Below are positions 34,764-42,538 of a stretch of DNA of 64,000 bases, piece by piece. How positions within the stretch are numbered: position 1 is the stretch's first letter; the number at the start of each line of letters is the position of its first letter. The position numbers were made by a program, and so were the translations under genes. The DNA comes from Caballeronia sp031450805 (GTDB taxonomy: Bacteria > Pseudomonadota > Gammaproteobacteria > Burkholderiales > Burkholderiaceae): assembly GCF_031450805.1 (NCBI RefSeq), contig NZ_JARTVY010000001.1, forward strand, positions 2,046,001 through 2,110,000, in the 5' to 3' direction. Under the pieces are notes generated by a model. That model made no database searches. It had not been told where the DNA came from and saw nothing but the letters and a program-made list of their open reading frames with translations.

Positions 34764-36194
34764 TCAGTACGCGTTGCGCCCGATGAAACCCTTGAACAGC
34801 GTCATCGCGACGATCTTGATATCGAACCAGAACGACCAGTTGTGAATGTAGAACAGGTCGAACTTGACGCGGCTCTGCATCTTTTCGACCTTCTCGGTCG
34901 CGCCGCGATAGCCGTTCACTTGCGCCCAGCCGGTAATGCCCGGCTTGATGCGATAGCGGAACATGTAGCCGTACACGAGATCCTTGTACAGATCGTCGTG
35001 CTCGATCGCATGAGGTCGCGGCCCCACCACCGACATATGCCCGAACAGCACGTTGATGAACTGCGGCAGTTCGTCGAGGCTCGTGCGGCGCAGGAAAGCG
35101 CCGATCTTCGTCACGCGCGGATCGTTGCGCGTCGCCTGCGTGACATGGCCCTGCGTTTCCTTGTGCACGGCCATCGAACGGAACTTGTAGATGCGGAACG
35201 GCCGTCCATCCGCGCCCTTGCGATGCTGCGTGAAGAACACGGGACCGTCAGACGTCGCCTTGATCGCGATGGCGATCGCCACCAGCAGCGGCGACAGCGC
35301 CAGCAGCGCGGCGGCCGCGAAACAGCGATCGAACAGCAGCTTGGGCCACATCTGCAGCGTATTGACCGGTGACGTCGTCAGGTTGATGGTTGCAAGCCCG
35401 GCGACATCGGTCATCGAATGATTGAAGAGCGAGATGCTGCGCGTGTCCGGAATCAGCCGCAGGTTCACGAAATCATGGCGCAGCGCATGCACGAAGCGAT
35501 AGATCGTGTGCTCCTGCGACAGCGGCAACGCGAGCCACACTTCGTTGATTTCCTCGGCGCGCACTTTCTCGACGAGTTCGTCGAAGTCGTTCAGCACCGG
35601 CAGGCGAGTGGAAGCGCCGAGCCGGCTGCCGACGCCACTTGCCTGCAATTCTTCATCGCCGGTCGTATCGAGCAGGCAGACGGGCGTGAAGCCCTGTTCC
35701 GGCGTGCTGCTCAAATGCGCGAGCAGCGTGCGCGCGAAGCCCTGCGCGCCGACGATCGCCACGGTGCGCTGATTGAAGCCGCGTGAGCGCATCACGCGCA
35801 AGCCGAAATGCACGGCGCACTTCGCGAACACGATGAGCGCGCCGGAGATCAGCGTCGAGTAACCGAGCCACAGGCGCGACACCGCATCCATGCGATGCAG
35901 CGTGAACGCGAGCAGCAGGGCGCCCGCGACCACGGCCATCCAGGCGAGCGTGACGCGCGCGAGCATCATCGGCAGCGGCTTGCCGCGCCAGGTGTCGTAC
36001 ACGCCGAACGCGGGGAACAGCAGCAACGCGAGCACACTGTTGAACGCGATCAGCAGTTTCTCGACATCGCTGAAATCGAGCGAGGAGAAGCGCATCGAAT
36101 GCGCGATTACCCCGCCTGCGACGATCAGCGACACGTCGAGACAACGTGCCGTCCAGCCGAACATGTCGTGCGTATTTCTCGTCTGCATCTGCAT
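34764..36194 (-). CDS. Undecaprenyl-phosphate glucose phosphotransferase (WcaJ/GumD type)
   Basis: This polyisoprenyl-phosphate hexose-1-phosphate transferase loads the first sugar of an exopolysaccharide repeat onto undecaprenyl phosphate. The 476-residue product has four or five N-terminal membrane helices (about 12-140), a CoA-binding-like middle domain (TVAIVGAQGFARTLLAHL), one further helix near residue 290, and the catalytic bacterial sugar transferase domain: VFFTQHRKGADGRPFRIYKF, SLDELPQFINVLFGHMSVVG, PRPHA and YRIKPGITGWAQVNGYRG. ATG 36194 lies 2 bases after the stop of the Crp/Fnr gene. No polymerase or flippase genes are nearby, so the sugar product is unknown. Confidence 0.92.
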   Translation of the reverse strand: MQMQTRNTHDMFGWTARCLDVSLIVAGGVIAHSMRFSSLDFSDVEKLLIAFNSVLALLLFPAFGVYDTWRGKPLPMMLARVTLAWMAVVAGALLLAFTLHRMDAVSRLWLGYSTLISGALIVFAKCAVHFGLRVMRSRGFNQRTVAIVGAQGFARTLLAHLSSTPEQGFTPVCLLDTTGDEELQASGVGSRLGASTRLPVLNDFDELVEKVRAEEINEVWLALPLSQEHTIYRFVHALRHDFVNLRLIPDTRSISLFNHSMTDVAGLATINLTTSPVNTLQMWPKLLFDRCFAAAALLALSPLLVAIAIAIKATSDGPVFFTQHRKGADGRPFRIYKFRSMAVHKETQGHVTQATRNDPRVTKIGAFLRRTSLDELPQFINVLFGHMSVVGPRPHAIEHDDLYKDLVYGYMFRYRIKPGITGWAQVNGYRGATEKVEKMQSRVKFDLFYIHNWSFWFDIKIVAMTLFKGFIGRNAY

Positions 36195-36196
36195 CG

Positions 36197-36943
36197 TCAG
36201 ACGCTGGACGCCGACACGGCTTCCTGCGCACGCAGACGGGGCAGAAGGCGGTCGAACTCGCGCTTCACGAGGCCATAGCACTCGCAGGCGCGCGCTTCGA
36301 GGCCTTCGCGATCCACGACCTTGATGCAGCCACGGCTGTGATGGATGAGGCCCGCGTCGTGCAGCTTGCCCGCCGCTTCGGTCACGCCTTCGCGACGCAC
36401 GCCCAGCATGTCGGCGATCAGTTGCTGCGTCACCTGCAGTTCGTTCGACGCGGTGCGGTCGATCTCGATCAACAGCCAGCGGCAGAGCTGCTTGTTGAGC
36501 GAGTGATGACGATTACATGCGGCGGTTTGAGCGACCTGCGTGAGCAGGGCTTGCATGTACAGCAGCATCAGGCGACGCAGAAAGTCGGAACGGCCGAACT
36601 GCTCACGCAGCGCCTGCGCGCTCATGCGGTACGCAAAGCCCGGGCATTGCACCTGCACGCGCGTCGGCATGGTTTCGCCGCCCGTCAGCACGGGCACACC
36701 GGTCATGCCTTCGCGGCCCACTGCGGCGATTTCGACCGAGCCGCCGTCTTCCATCGTATGAAGCAGGGAGATGATGGCCGTCGTCGGAAAGTACACGTGA
36801 TGGATGCGTTGGCCGGAGTCACAGAGCAGTTGTTCAGTGCGGAGCTGAACGAGTTCGAGATGCGGAGTCAGCGCTTGCCATTCGTGCGCGGGAAGCGCGC
36901 CAAGCAGGTGGTTGCCGTGCAGGTCGGACTGGAGGGTCAGCAT
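36197..36943 (-). CDS. Crp/Fnr-family transcriptional regulator
   Basis: The 248-residue product has an N-terminal cyclic-nucleotide-binding-like beta-roll (about 12-130, with VYFPTTAIISLLHTMEDG and VEIAAVGREGMTGVPVLTGG) and a C-terminal winged helix (QLIADMLGVRREGVTEAAGK). There are no clustered N-terminal cysteines, so it is not an oxygen-sensing Fnr. The nucleotide-binding arginine/serine signature of true CRP is also not evident, so its ligand, if any, is unknown. It is cotranscribed with the glycosylphosphotransferase gene. It probably controls that gene or other surface polysaccharide genes, by inference from context. Confidence 0.9.
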   Translation of the reverse strand: MLTLQSDLHGNHLLGALPAHEWQALTPHLELVQLRTEQLLCDSGQRIHHVYFPTTAIISLLHTMEDGGSVEIAAVGREGMTGVPVLTGGETMPTRVQVQCPGFAYRMSAQALREQFGRSDFLRRLMLLYMQALLTQVAQTAACNRHHSLNKQLCRWLLIEIDRTASNELQVTQQLIADMLGVRREGVTEAAGKLHDAGLIHHSRGCIKVVDREGLEARACECYGLVKREFDRLLPRLRAQEAVSASSV

Positions 36944-36996
36944 GATTTTTTCTCTCGTAACTTCGCGCGTTGCGCTTCACTTTTTATACTGGTGTC

Positions 36997-37210
36997 ACCG
37001 TTCTCTCGCGCGGCGCTTGCCGCTGCTGAAAACGCCTCACACCAGCCCCGTTAGCAGCCCGTCCTCGCTTGAGTTGGTTTAGTTGTCGCGTCGGTTCGGG
37101 TTGCGCGACTCTTTTAGCGAGGACTGTGCCAATCCGGGCAACCTCAATGCTGGTGGGGCCTCATAGCGGGAGCACCCCTCGTGATGCGGCGCAGCGCCGC
37201 ATTTTTGTTT
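36997..37210 (+). ncRNA. Candidate small RNA with terminator
   Basis: In the 937-base gene-free region, about 210 bases on the plus strand have RNA-gene features. TATACT (36985-36990) could be a -10 box. A GCGGC/GCCGC hairpin lies at 37010-37023. A perfect 9-bp long-range pair GTCCTCGCT (37061-37069) with AGCGAGGAC (37116-37124) encloses a second stem, GTCGCG/CGCGAC (37085-37090 with 37104-37109). The end is a proper intrinsic terminator at 37184-37210. No coding frame fits. The 5' end is a guess and no known RNA family was recognised. Confidence 0.4.
37184..37210 (+). terminator. Intrinsic terminator in the gene-free region
   Basis: A perfect 8-bp stem (ATGCGGCG at 37184-37191 with CGCCGCAT at 37195-37202) and a CAG loop are followed by TTTTTGTTT (including the T at the stem base). 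No plus-strand gene lies upstream for which it could serve, so it implies an unannotated transcript. Confidence 0.8.
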
Positions 37211-37880
37211 CAGTCTTGAACATGGGTGGTCTTAAGAATACGAATGCGCCGCCGAGCCTATCGTCAGCGCAATCCCGAGAATCCGCAGCCCTGTCGTCGA
37301 TCATCACCGTGCGATAAGCCTCGCGGCGATCCGCCATCGTTACCGAACACTTACTATCGTAGGGATAAAGAAAATTGATTCATCCATGTTCCATCGGTTT
37401 GGTGGCTTAGCGAACGCGTAATCGGGACACGCGATCTTCATCCCCCTCGCAGCCTTGTCATACGGGGCTCACAGCGCGCCCGACGAAACGTCGCGGGATT
37501 TTTCCGGAAAACAGCGAACGTTGCGCTGACTGCACGTTTCGAAAAGTGTGTGGGCAACGCCTCGTACGAATGCGCCCAGGCGCACCACGCCGCAGCGCGA
37601 AGAGGCCCACACAAGCCTTGCGCGGCCTCCGACTTTCTCATGACAAAAAGGCCGCAGGCGTAAAACGTTTGCGTGGGATAAACGACGCGTCGTGCTTTTT
37701 CGACTGACGAGAGTCGTGATGCAAGCGCACAGAAACGTTTCATCGAGGACAATCTTCGTGGTCATTCATCTCATCACGTGCCGATGAAATGCCAATGACA
37801 CGGTCCGGCTGCACGACGCTACTGTCGGCGCTGCACCGACACACCGCCTCGATGTGTCGGCGCGGGCGCGTTTCGAATGA
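37211..37880. other. Gene-free stretch right of the candidate small RNA
   Basis: About 670 bases without a convincing gene on either strand. The only longer frames (for example 37438-37752, minus) have Cys/Arg-rich composition unlike real proteins here. Base composition is more mixed than in the flanking genes. No clear promoter or repeat was seen. Confidence 0.5.
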
Positions 37881-38945
37881 TCAACAGACGATAGCGGCCA
37901 ACGGCGCAACGACGCGATCGTAGGCCTCCTGCATCGCGTCGAAGGATGCATCGCAGAGGTCGCGCTTCGAGTGCGAGAGCGCACGAGCAAGACGGCATTG
38001 CATGACCATCGCTTCGCTCGCGATTCTGCGCGCGCCGAGATGCGTCGACACGGGAATATCGAAGCCGTGCTCGCGCATCCATTGCAGGTAATGCGCGAGC
38101 AGCTCGAAATTCGCGCCGAGTGGATGCATCACGTTGCACGCACAGAGGCGAGCGTATGCTTCGCCCCGCGAGAGCATGGTATCGACGTGTTCGGGGAACG
38201 CAGCGCGCCATCGTTCGATCGGGTTATGCATCGGACGCCGCAGGAGATGCGCGCAAAGCAGATCCGCCGAAACTTCGGCGAGCGCCGTCCCGGCAAGCGG
38301 ATCACGTACACGCTTTGCGAACTCGACGTGCGGAAAGAGCGCCTGCCCATGCACTGTGCCCGCTGCACCGCCTTGTTCCGCCGCGTGCGCAGGGCTGGTT
38401 CTCAGGACGCCGTCGTAATCGTCGTCATCGAGCAGGTGATAGCCTGTGTGATGAAAGTAGCCGAGCCGCTTCGCATCGGGATCGATCACGTCGATACCGA
38501 TAGTCGTCTTCGCATGTTCCGATCGATACGACGGCGCACGCGTATCAGGCAGAAAGAAGGCGTCCACTTCGACGAGCACGATGTTCCCGCGCCGCGTCTG
38601 CACCATCGCGCGTTCTTCGAGCGAATCGAATACGGACAGCTCCTGCACCTGCAGCCCGTATAGCTTCTCGATGTCTTCTTGCGGCAGGCGCGCGAGCGTG
38701 AACTGATCGTCTTCGAAATCCTGCGTGACGGTGAAGGCGAGCCCCGCATGCGGGTCGAGTCCGTTGCCGTGGAGAAGCTCGATCCACAGATCGACAGGAC
38801 CGGCGCCGTCGCGCCAGATGCGCTCGCCGCGATGCAACTCGTGCGCACGATGACGCCGCGCGCGCATGCGTAGCGGGTCCAGTGAAACAACGCGTGAACG
38901 ACTGACGCTGGAAGTCGTCATAGCGCTGGTATGAAACGCGCTCAT
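37881..38945 (-). CDS. DUF1839 family protein
   Basis: The 354-residue product matches DUF1839: GAGPVDLWIELLHGNGLDPH, AFTVTQDFEDDQFTLARLP, EKLYGLQVQELSVFDSLEE, and IVLVEVDAFFLPDTR followed by YRSEHAKTTIGID. The family is cytoplasmic and uncharacterised; several acidic and His residues in VEVDAFFLPDTR...EHAKT are strongly conserved and could be an active site. The length is normal. Start at ATG 38945 with GAGG upstream; a second Met eight codons in is an alternative. It is a single gene between gene-poor regions. From memory, relatives can occur near amino acid:carrier-protein ligase genes, but none is in this window. Confidence 0.85.
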   Translation of the reverse strand: MSAFHTSAMTTSSVSRSRVVSLDPLRMRARRHRAHELHRGERIWRDGAGPVDLWIELLHGNGLDPHAGLAFTVTQDFEDDQFTLARLPQEDIEKLYGLQVQELSVFDSLEERAMVQTRRGNIVLVEVDAFFLPDTRAPSYRSEHAKTTIGIDVIDPDAKRLGYFHHTGYHLLDDDDYDGVLRTSPAHAAEQGGAAGTVHGQALFPHVEFAKRVRDPLAGTALAEVSADLLCAHLLRRPMHNPIERWRAAFPEHVDTMLSRGEAYARLCACNVMHPLGANFELLAHYLQWMREHGFDIPVSTHLGARRIASEAMVMQCRLARALSHSKRDLCDASFDAMQEAYDRVVAPLAAIVC

Positions 38946-39316
38946 GGTGTGACCTCGGGACCGGAGAAGCCGGCAACCGATACCGCGTGCGTTTGGAAGC
39001 GCTCGTTGTTTTTACCTGCGTTTTTATCGCGTTCGATGGCGGTATGCATTTTGATTTTCACATGAAGGCGCCTGAAGACGCGAGCGCAATCGGCACACGT
39101 GCGCCATCCTTGCGTGATTTTTTTCGCAAGGCATTTCGACGTGTGCGCGCTGAAGCGAGCGACGTCTTTTCCCCGGACGTCTCGTGCGCTTGAGGCCTTA
39201 TTTGACGGGCCCGCAACGTCGAGCGTCGGTGCGCCCGCGCACTGAAACATTGGCGCGCGGGACTTAACGTTCAATCGTCAACGCCGGGACAACCGGAAAG
39301 CAAGGAGAACAAGAAT
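38946..39316. other. Divergent intergenic region, DUF1839 / acetyltransferase
   Basis: 371 bases between divergent genes, so both promoters should lie here. The part 39000-39150 has several T runs and is AT-richer than the genes. GACGTC occurs twice (39159-39164 and 39174-39179) flanking TTTTCCCCG, a possible regulatory palindrome. A 68-codon open frame at 38987-39193 has no ribosome-binding site of note and was not called. Confidence 0.45.
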
Positions 39317-39850
39317 ATGAATTGGAAAATCCTGGATTTCGAACAGCTCACTGCGCGCGAGCTTTATCTGATTCTGCGCGCGCGCAGTGCGGTGTTCGTC
39401 GTCGAGCAATCGCATGTTCATCTCGATGCAGACGGCCGCGATGAAACCGGCGTGCATATCTTCGCCACCGATGACATGACGCGCCCGATGCCGGTGCTTG
39501 CCTACGCCCGCGTTCATGAAGGCGATCTCGAAGATCCCGAAGTCGTGGTGGACAAGATCCTGACAAGCCCTCTGCGTCGTGGCGACGGCACCGCGCACGC
39601 GCTCATCGAGCGCGTGCTCGCGGTATGTGCGGAACGCTGGCCCGGCCGCGCCGTGCGTCTGACGGCGCCGGTCAGCCTGCGCGGTTTCTACGAAGCATTC
39701 GGCTTCAGAAAAACTGAAGGGCCGTTAATCGAACATGGCATGCCTTTTATCGGTCTGACGAGAAAGAGCCGTCAAGCGCGCGAAACGATGAACTCGGGCA
39801 AACGTCCGATCGGCGCGAACGCATTCGCGAACACCTACGAACTGCTGTAA
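39317..39850 (+). CDS. GNAT-family N-acetyltransferase (ElaA-like)
   Basis: GNAT enzymes transfer an acetyl group from acetyl-CoA to an amine. The 177-residue product fits ElaA: WKILDFEQLTARELYLILRA, RSAVFVVEQ, then PMPVLAYARVHEG and the CoA-binding segment TSPLRRGDGTAHALIERVLA, and GFYEAFGFRKTEGPLIEHGMP near the C-terminus. It is about 25 residues longer than E. coli ElaA because of a basic tail (KSRQARETMNSGKRPIGANA). The ribosome-binding site AAGGAG is strong. It is followed by a glycosyltransferase gene 118 bases later. Its substrate is unknown. Confidence 0.87.
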   Translation: MNWKILDFEQLTARELYLILRARSAVFVVEQSHVHLDADGRDETGVHIFATDDMTRPMPVLAYARVHEGDLEDPEVVVDKILTSPLRRGDGTAHALIERVLAVCAERWPGRAVRLTAPVSLRGFYEAFGFRKTEGPLIEHGMPFIGLTRKSRQARETMNSGKRPIGANAFANTYELL

Positions 39851-39967
39851 CCCGCGCCGGCGCGCGTCGCTCTGCTGCGCGCCATCCGCATTTCCAATCC
39901 AGAAGAATAACGAAACACGCGACCGGCGTACTCACGTATGACGGGCACGCGTGCAACCTGCACCCTC

Positions 39968-41119
39968 ATGCGAATAGTTCATCTCGCCAGCCACGCGCAG
40001 ACGATCGGTAACGGCACCGTCAACATGATGGTGGACCTCGCGTGCATGCAGGCGCGTATGGGGCAAGACGTGGTGGTGGCTTCGTCGGGCGGCGGCTTCG
40101 AGCCGCTCTTGCGCCGGCATGGCATCACGCATATTCCGCTTCAGCAGTCGCGCCAGCCGTGGCGTGTGCCGTCGATGATCGCGGGCTTCAACAGACTCAT
40201 CGATCGTTTCGATCCCGACATCGTTCACGCGCACATGATGACGGGCGCGCTCATTTCGCGTTTCGGCAGCATGCGCCGGCGTTTTGCGCTCGTGACCACG
40301 GTGCATCACGAGTTGCAGAAGAGCGCATCGCTGGTGCGCGCGGGGGACCGCATGGTCGCGGTGAGCGACGCCGTCGCGCGCACGCTCGAGGAGCGAGGCA
40401 TCGGCCGCGAGCGGCTGTCGGTCGTGCTCAACGGCGCGGTAGGCGCGCCGCGCCTCGTGTGCCGGCCGATGGCGCGGCAGGTGCGCCTGAAGCATCCGAA
40501 CGTCGTGTGCGTCGCGGGGCTGTATCGCCGCAAAGGCATCGCCGATCTGCTCAGGGCGTTTGCGCTCGTGCGCGCACAGACCGAGGATCAGCGCTCATTC
40601 GTGTCGGAGCCGCATCTGTACCTGATCGGCGATGGCCCCGAGCGCGACGCGATGGAAGCGCTCGCCGCCGAACTCGGCATCGCGCATGCGGTGGAGTTCA
40701 CGGGCTTCGTCGCGGACCCGCGCCCGTATCTCGCGTGCACCGATGTTTTCGCGCTTGCATCGCATCAGGACCCGTGTCCGCTTGTGATCGCGGAGGCGCG
40801 CGAGGCCGGTTGCGCAATCGTTGCGACGCGCGTGGGCGGCATCCCCGACCTGCTCGACGATGGCGCCGCCGGCGTGCTCGTGCCGCCCGGCGATCCCGCG
40901 CAGTTCGCCGCGAAGCTGCGCTGGCTGCTCATCGACTCGCCGGCGCGCGGCCAGTACGCATCGCGCGCGCGGGACGATCTGCAGCGCCTTTCGGTGGAAC
41001 GCGTCGCGTCCGACTACATGACGGTTTATCAGCAGACGCTGACCGAACGCGCGTCGCTGGATCATCGGTCGATGCGTATCGACACGAGGCGCACGCATAC
41101 TTCCGACGGAGCCGCCTGA
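39968..41119 (+). CDS. Glycosyltransferase family 4 protein
   Basis: A GT-B glycosyltransferase that probably acts in surface polysaccharide or LPS synthesis. The 383-residue product (from ATG 39968) has an N-terminal Rossmann start RIVHLASHAQTIGNGTVNMM, the DPDIVHAHMMTGALIS segment, the interdomain VVCVAGLYRRKGIADLLRAF, YLIGDGPERDAMEAL, and the donor-binding EX7E-like stretch IAEAREAGCAIVATRVGGIP. An earlier in-frame ATG at 39938 would add ten residues; neither has a good ribosome-binding site, and I prefer the one where homology begins. The sugar specificity cannot be read. The basic C-terminal 25 residues are not conserved. Confidence 0.9.
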   Translation: MRIVHLASHAQTIGNGTVNMMVDLACMQARMGQDVVVASSGGGFEPLLRRHGITHIPLQQSRQPWRVPSMIAGFNRLIDRFDPDIVHAHMMTGALISRFGSMRRRFALVTTVHHELQKSASLVRAGDRMVAVSDAVARTLEERGIGRERLSVVLNGAVGAPRLVCRPMARQVRLKHPNVVCVAGLYRRKGIADLLRAFALVRAQTEDQRSFVSEPHLYLIGDGPERDAMEALAAELGIAHAVEFTGFVADPRPYLACTDVFALASHQDPCPLVIAEAREAGCAIVATRVGGIPDLLDDGAAGVLVPPGDPAQFAAKLRWLLIDSPARGQYASRARDDLQRLSVERVASDYMTVYQQTLTERASLDHRSMRIDTRRTHTSDGAA

Positions 41120-41626
41120 CGTCACGACGAAAGCGTGCCGGCAATCGTATTCGTCAGGGGAATGTACTAAGCAGTGCAGGATATTCGCTGCAACGCGTCA
41201 TACAATAGCCGCGCCCAATCGGGCGAGCGTTCGCGTTCGCACAGAAAGCCTACGAGATGCTTGCTCAAATGGGTGTATCAGCGGCCAGCGAAATTAACGG
41301 CCGAAAAATAGCGAACGCCAGCGCCGCGCTGCGGCGCCGCCATTCCTCAGTTTTGCTGATGAATGGCGGCACGCGCGCGGCGCAAGCGCAGCTAGGAGAA
41401 ACAAGCGGACGGACAAGGCAAGCGGCAATGCGCGGCGCTTCGTGCGAAGGTGAGAGGGATAACCCTGTCAGGAGTCCCCCCGACTGGTTTTCGACGCAAC
41501 GAAGACGCAACGTATAGCGCGATGATCGAATGCGAAAGCAGTCATCGTGCCTTGCCGCCAGGGGACGCGCAACGCGATGCGCACGGACACACACGGCTAC
41601 GGACAGGCGGAAAGGGGAGAAGCGTA
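41120..41626. other. 507-base leader region before the FadR-type regulator
   Basis: No convincing gene; an 86-codon frame at 41257-41517 has odd composition. A TACAAT box at about 41203 could be a -10, giving a leader of about 400 bases. The leader holds CGCCC/GGGCG and CGGCC/GGCCG short stems and a strong hairpin at 41336-41370. An AGGGGAGA ribosome-binding site precedes the regulator start. Confidence 0.5.
41336..41370 (+). promoter_or_regulatory. Strong hairpin in the regulator leader
   Basis: A perfect 10-bp inverted repeat (GCCGCCATTC at 41336-41345 with GAATGGCGGC at 41361-41370) with four further inner pairs TCAG/CTGA around TTTTG. No T tract follows, so it is not a terminator on this strand. 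It could be an operator or part of a structured leader. Confidence 0.55.
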
Positions 41627-42379
41627 ATGGATGAAAACAAAGAGCGATCGCTGGTGGCGAAAGTCATGGACGGACTCGTCTCCGGCATCGTCGAGCAAAA
41701 ATACGGCGCGATATTGCCGCCGCAGGACATTCTCTCGAAAGAATTCGACGTGAGCCGCACCGTAATGCGCGAGGCGCTCTCGATGCTGCTCGCGCGGCAC
41801 ATGCTGGACGTGCGGCCCAAGACGGGCACCCGCATCCGTCCGATGAGCGACTGGCGTCTCATCGACGAAGACGTGGTGAGCTGGCGTTTTCGCGCCAAGC
41901 CGGATCAGACTTTCTTGCGCGATGTAATCGAATTCCGCATGCTGATCGAGCCGCGCGCCGCCGCACTCGCCGCCGCCCGCGCGACGCCCGATGAGATCGC
42001 CGGCATCCGCGATGCGTTCGAAGCGCTGTCGCGCCTGCACTTCGGCGAGCCCGAATATCAGGCGGCGGACGAGGTGCTGCATACGCGCATCGTCGCCGCG
42101 AGCGGCAATCAGTTCTTCAGGCAAATGACCGCCATCGTGCGCGGCGCGCTGGTCACGGTGAATCCGATCGTCGACGGCATCGAGTCCGTGCGCGAAGCGA
42201 CGCTTGCGGCGCAGCGAAGCGTCGTCGAAGCGATCGAGGCGAAAGACCCGGCAGCGGCCGAGCGCGCGACGCGAGAACTCGTCGATCTCGCAGCGGAGGA
42301 GGTCGGCCGCGCGTTTTCGCTCGAGCGCATGGGCGCGCGCGCGACGCCGCCGGACGTGAACGCTTCCGCAGGCGCCTGA
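41627..42379 (+). CDS. GntR-family (FadR/FCD subfamily) regulator
   Basis: The 250-residue product has an N-terminal GntR winged helix (LPPQDILSKEFDVSRTVMRE, then ALSMLLARHMLDVRPKTGTR) and a C-terminal FCD helical sensor domain (EFRMLIEPRAAALAAARATP, with metal-binding-type Asp/His in YQAADEVLHTRIVAASGNQF). The linker SDWRLIDEDVVSWRF resembles DgoR-like sugar-acid regulators. The ATG at 41627 is chosen for its AGGGGAGA ribosome-binding site and homology start. It probably controls a sugar or sugar-acid pathway; the nearby Gfo/Idh oxidoreductase is the best local candidate target. Confidence 0.92.
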   Translation: MDENKERSLVAKVMDGLVSGIVEQKYGAILPPQDILSKEFDVSRTVMREALSMLLARHMLDVRPKTGTRIRPMSDWRLIDEDVVSWRFRAKPDQTFLRDVIEFRMLIEPRAAALAAARATPDEIAGIRDAFEALSRLHFGEPEYQAADEVLHTRIVAASGNQFFRQMTAIVRGALVTVNPIVDGIESVREATLAAQRSVVEAIEAKDPAAAERATRELVDLAAEEVGRAFSLERMGARATPPDVNASAGA

Positions 42380-42427
42380 CGCCATCGCCCGCGCAATCGC
42401 GCCAGGGGCGAACATGCTGTCCGAGCG

Positions 42428-42460
42428 AAGCCGGGATGCGTCCCGGCTTTGTGCTTTCTG
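42428..42460 (+). terminator. Intrinsic terminator of the FadR-type regulator
   Basis: A 9-bp stem (AAGCCGGGA at 42428-42436 with TCCCGGCTT at 42441-42449) with loop TGCG is followed by TGTGCTTTCTG. The T tract is broken but the position 49 bases after the stop is typical. Confidence 0.75.
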
Positions 42461-42538
42461 CCACGCGCGCTCCGATACCTTTTCGCGCACGCGTTCAGGC
42501 ACAATGCCCCGCACGACGAACACATCGCGGAGGCGCGC

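Noticed and set aside
37061..37124. tRNA-like or 6S RNA identity for the paired region in the candidate small RNA
   Set aside because: The stems do not form a cloverleaf, and the closing stem plus large central bubble of 6S RNA is not apparent.
37438..37752. A 104-codon minus-strand frame in the gene-free region
   Set aside because: Cys- and Arg-rich, no motif, no ribosome-binding site; overlapping frames of similar quality exist.
38987..39193. A 68-codon plus-strand frame between DUF1839 and the acetyltransferase
   Set aside because: No homology recognised and a poor start context; the region more likely holds promoters.
41257..41517. An 86-codon frame in the leader of the FadR-type regulator
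   Set aside because: Crosses the strong hairpin, has no recognisable domain and no ribosome-binding site.
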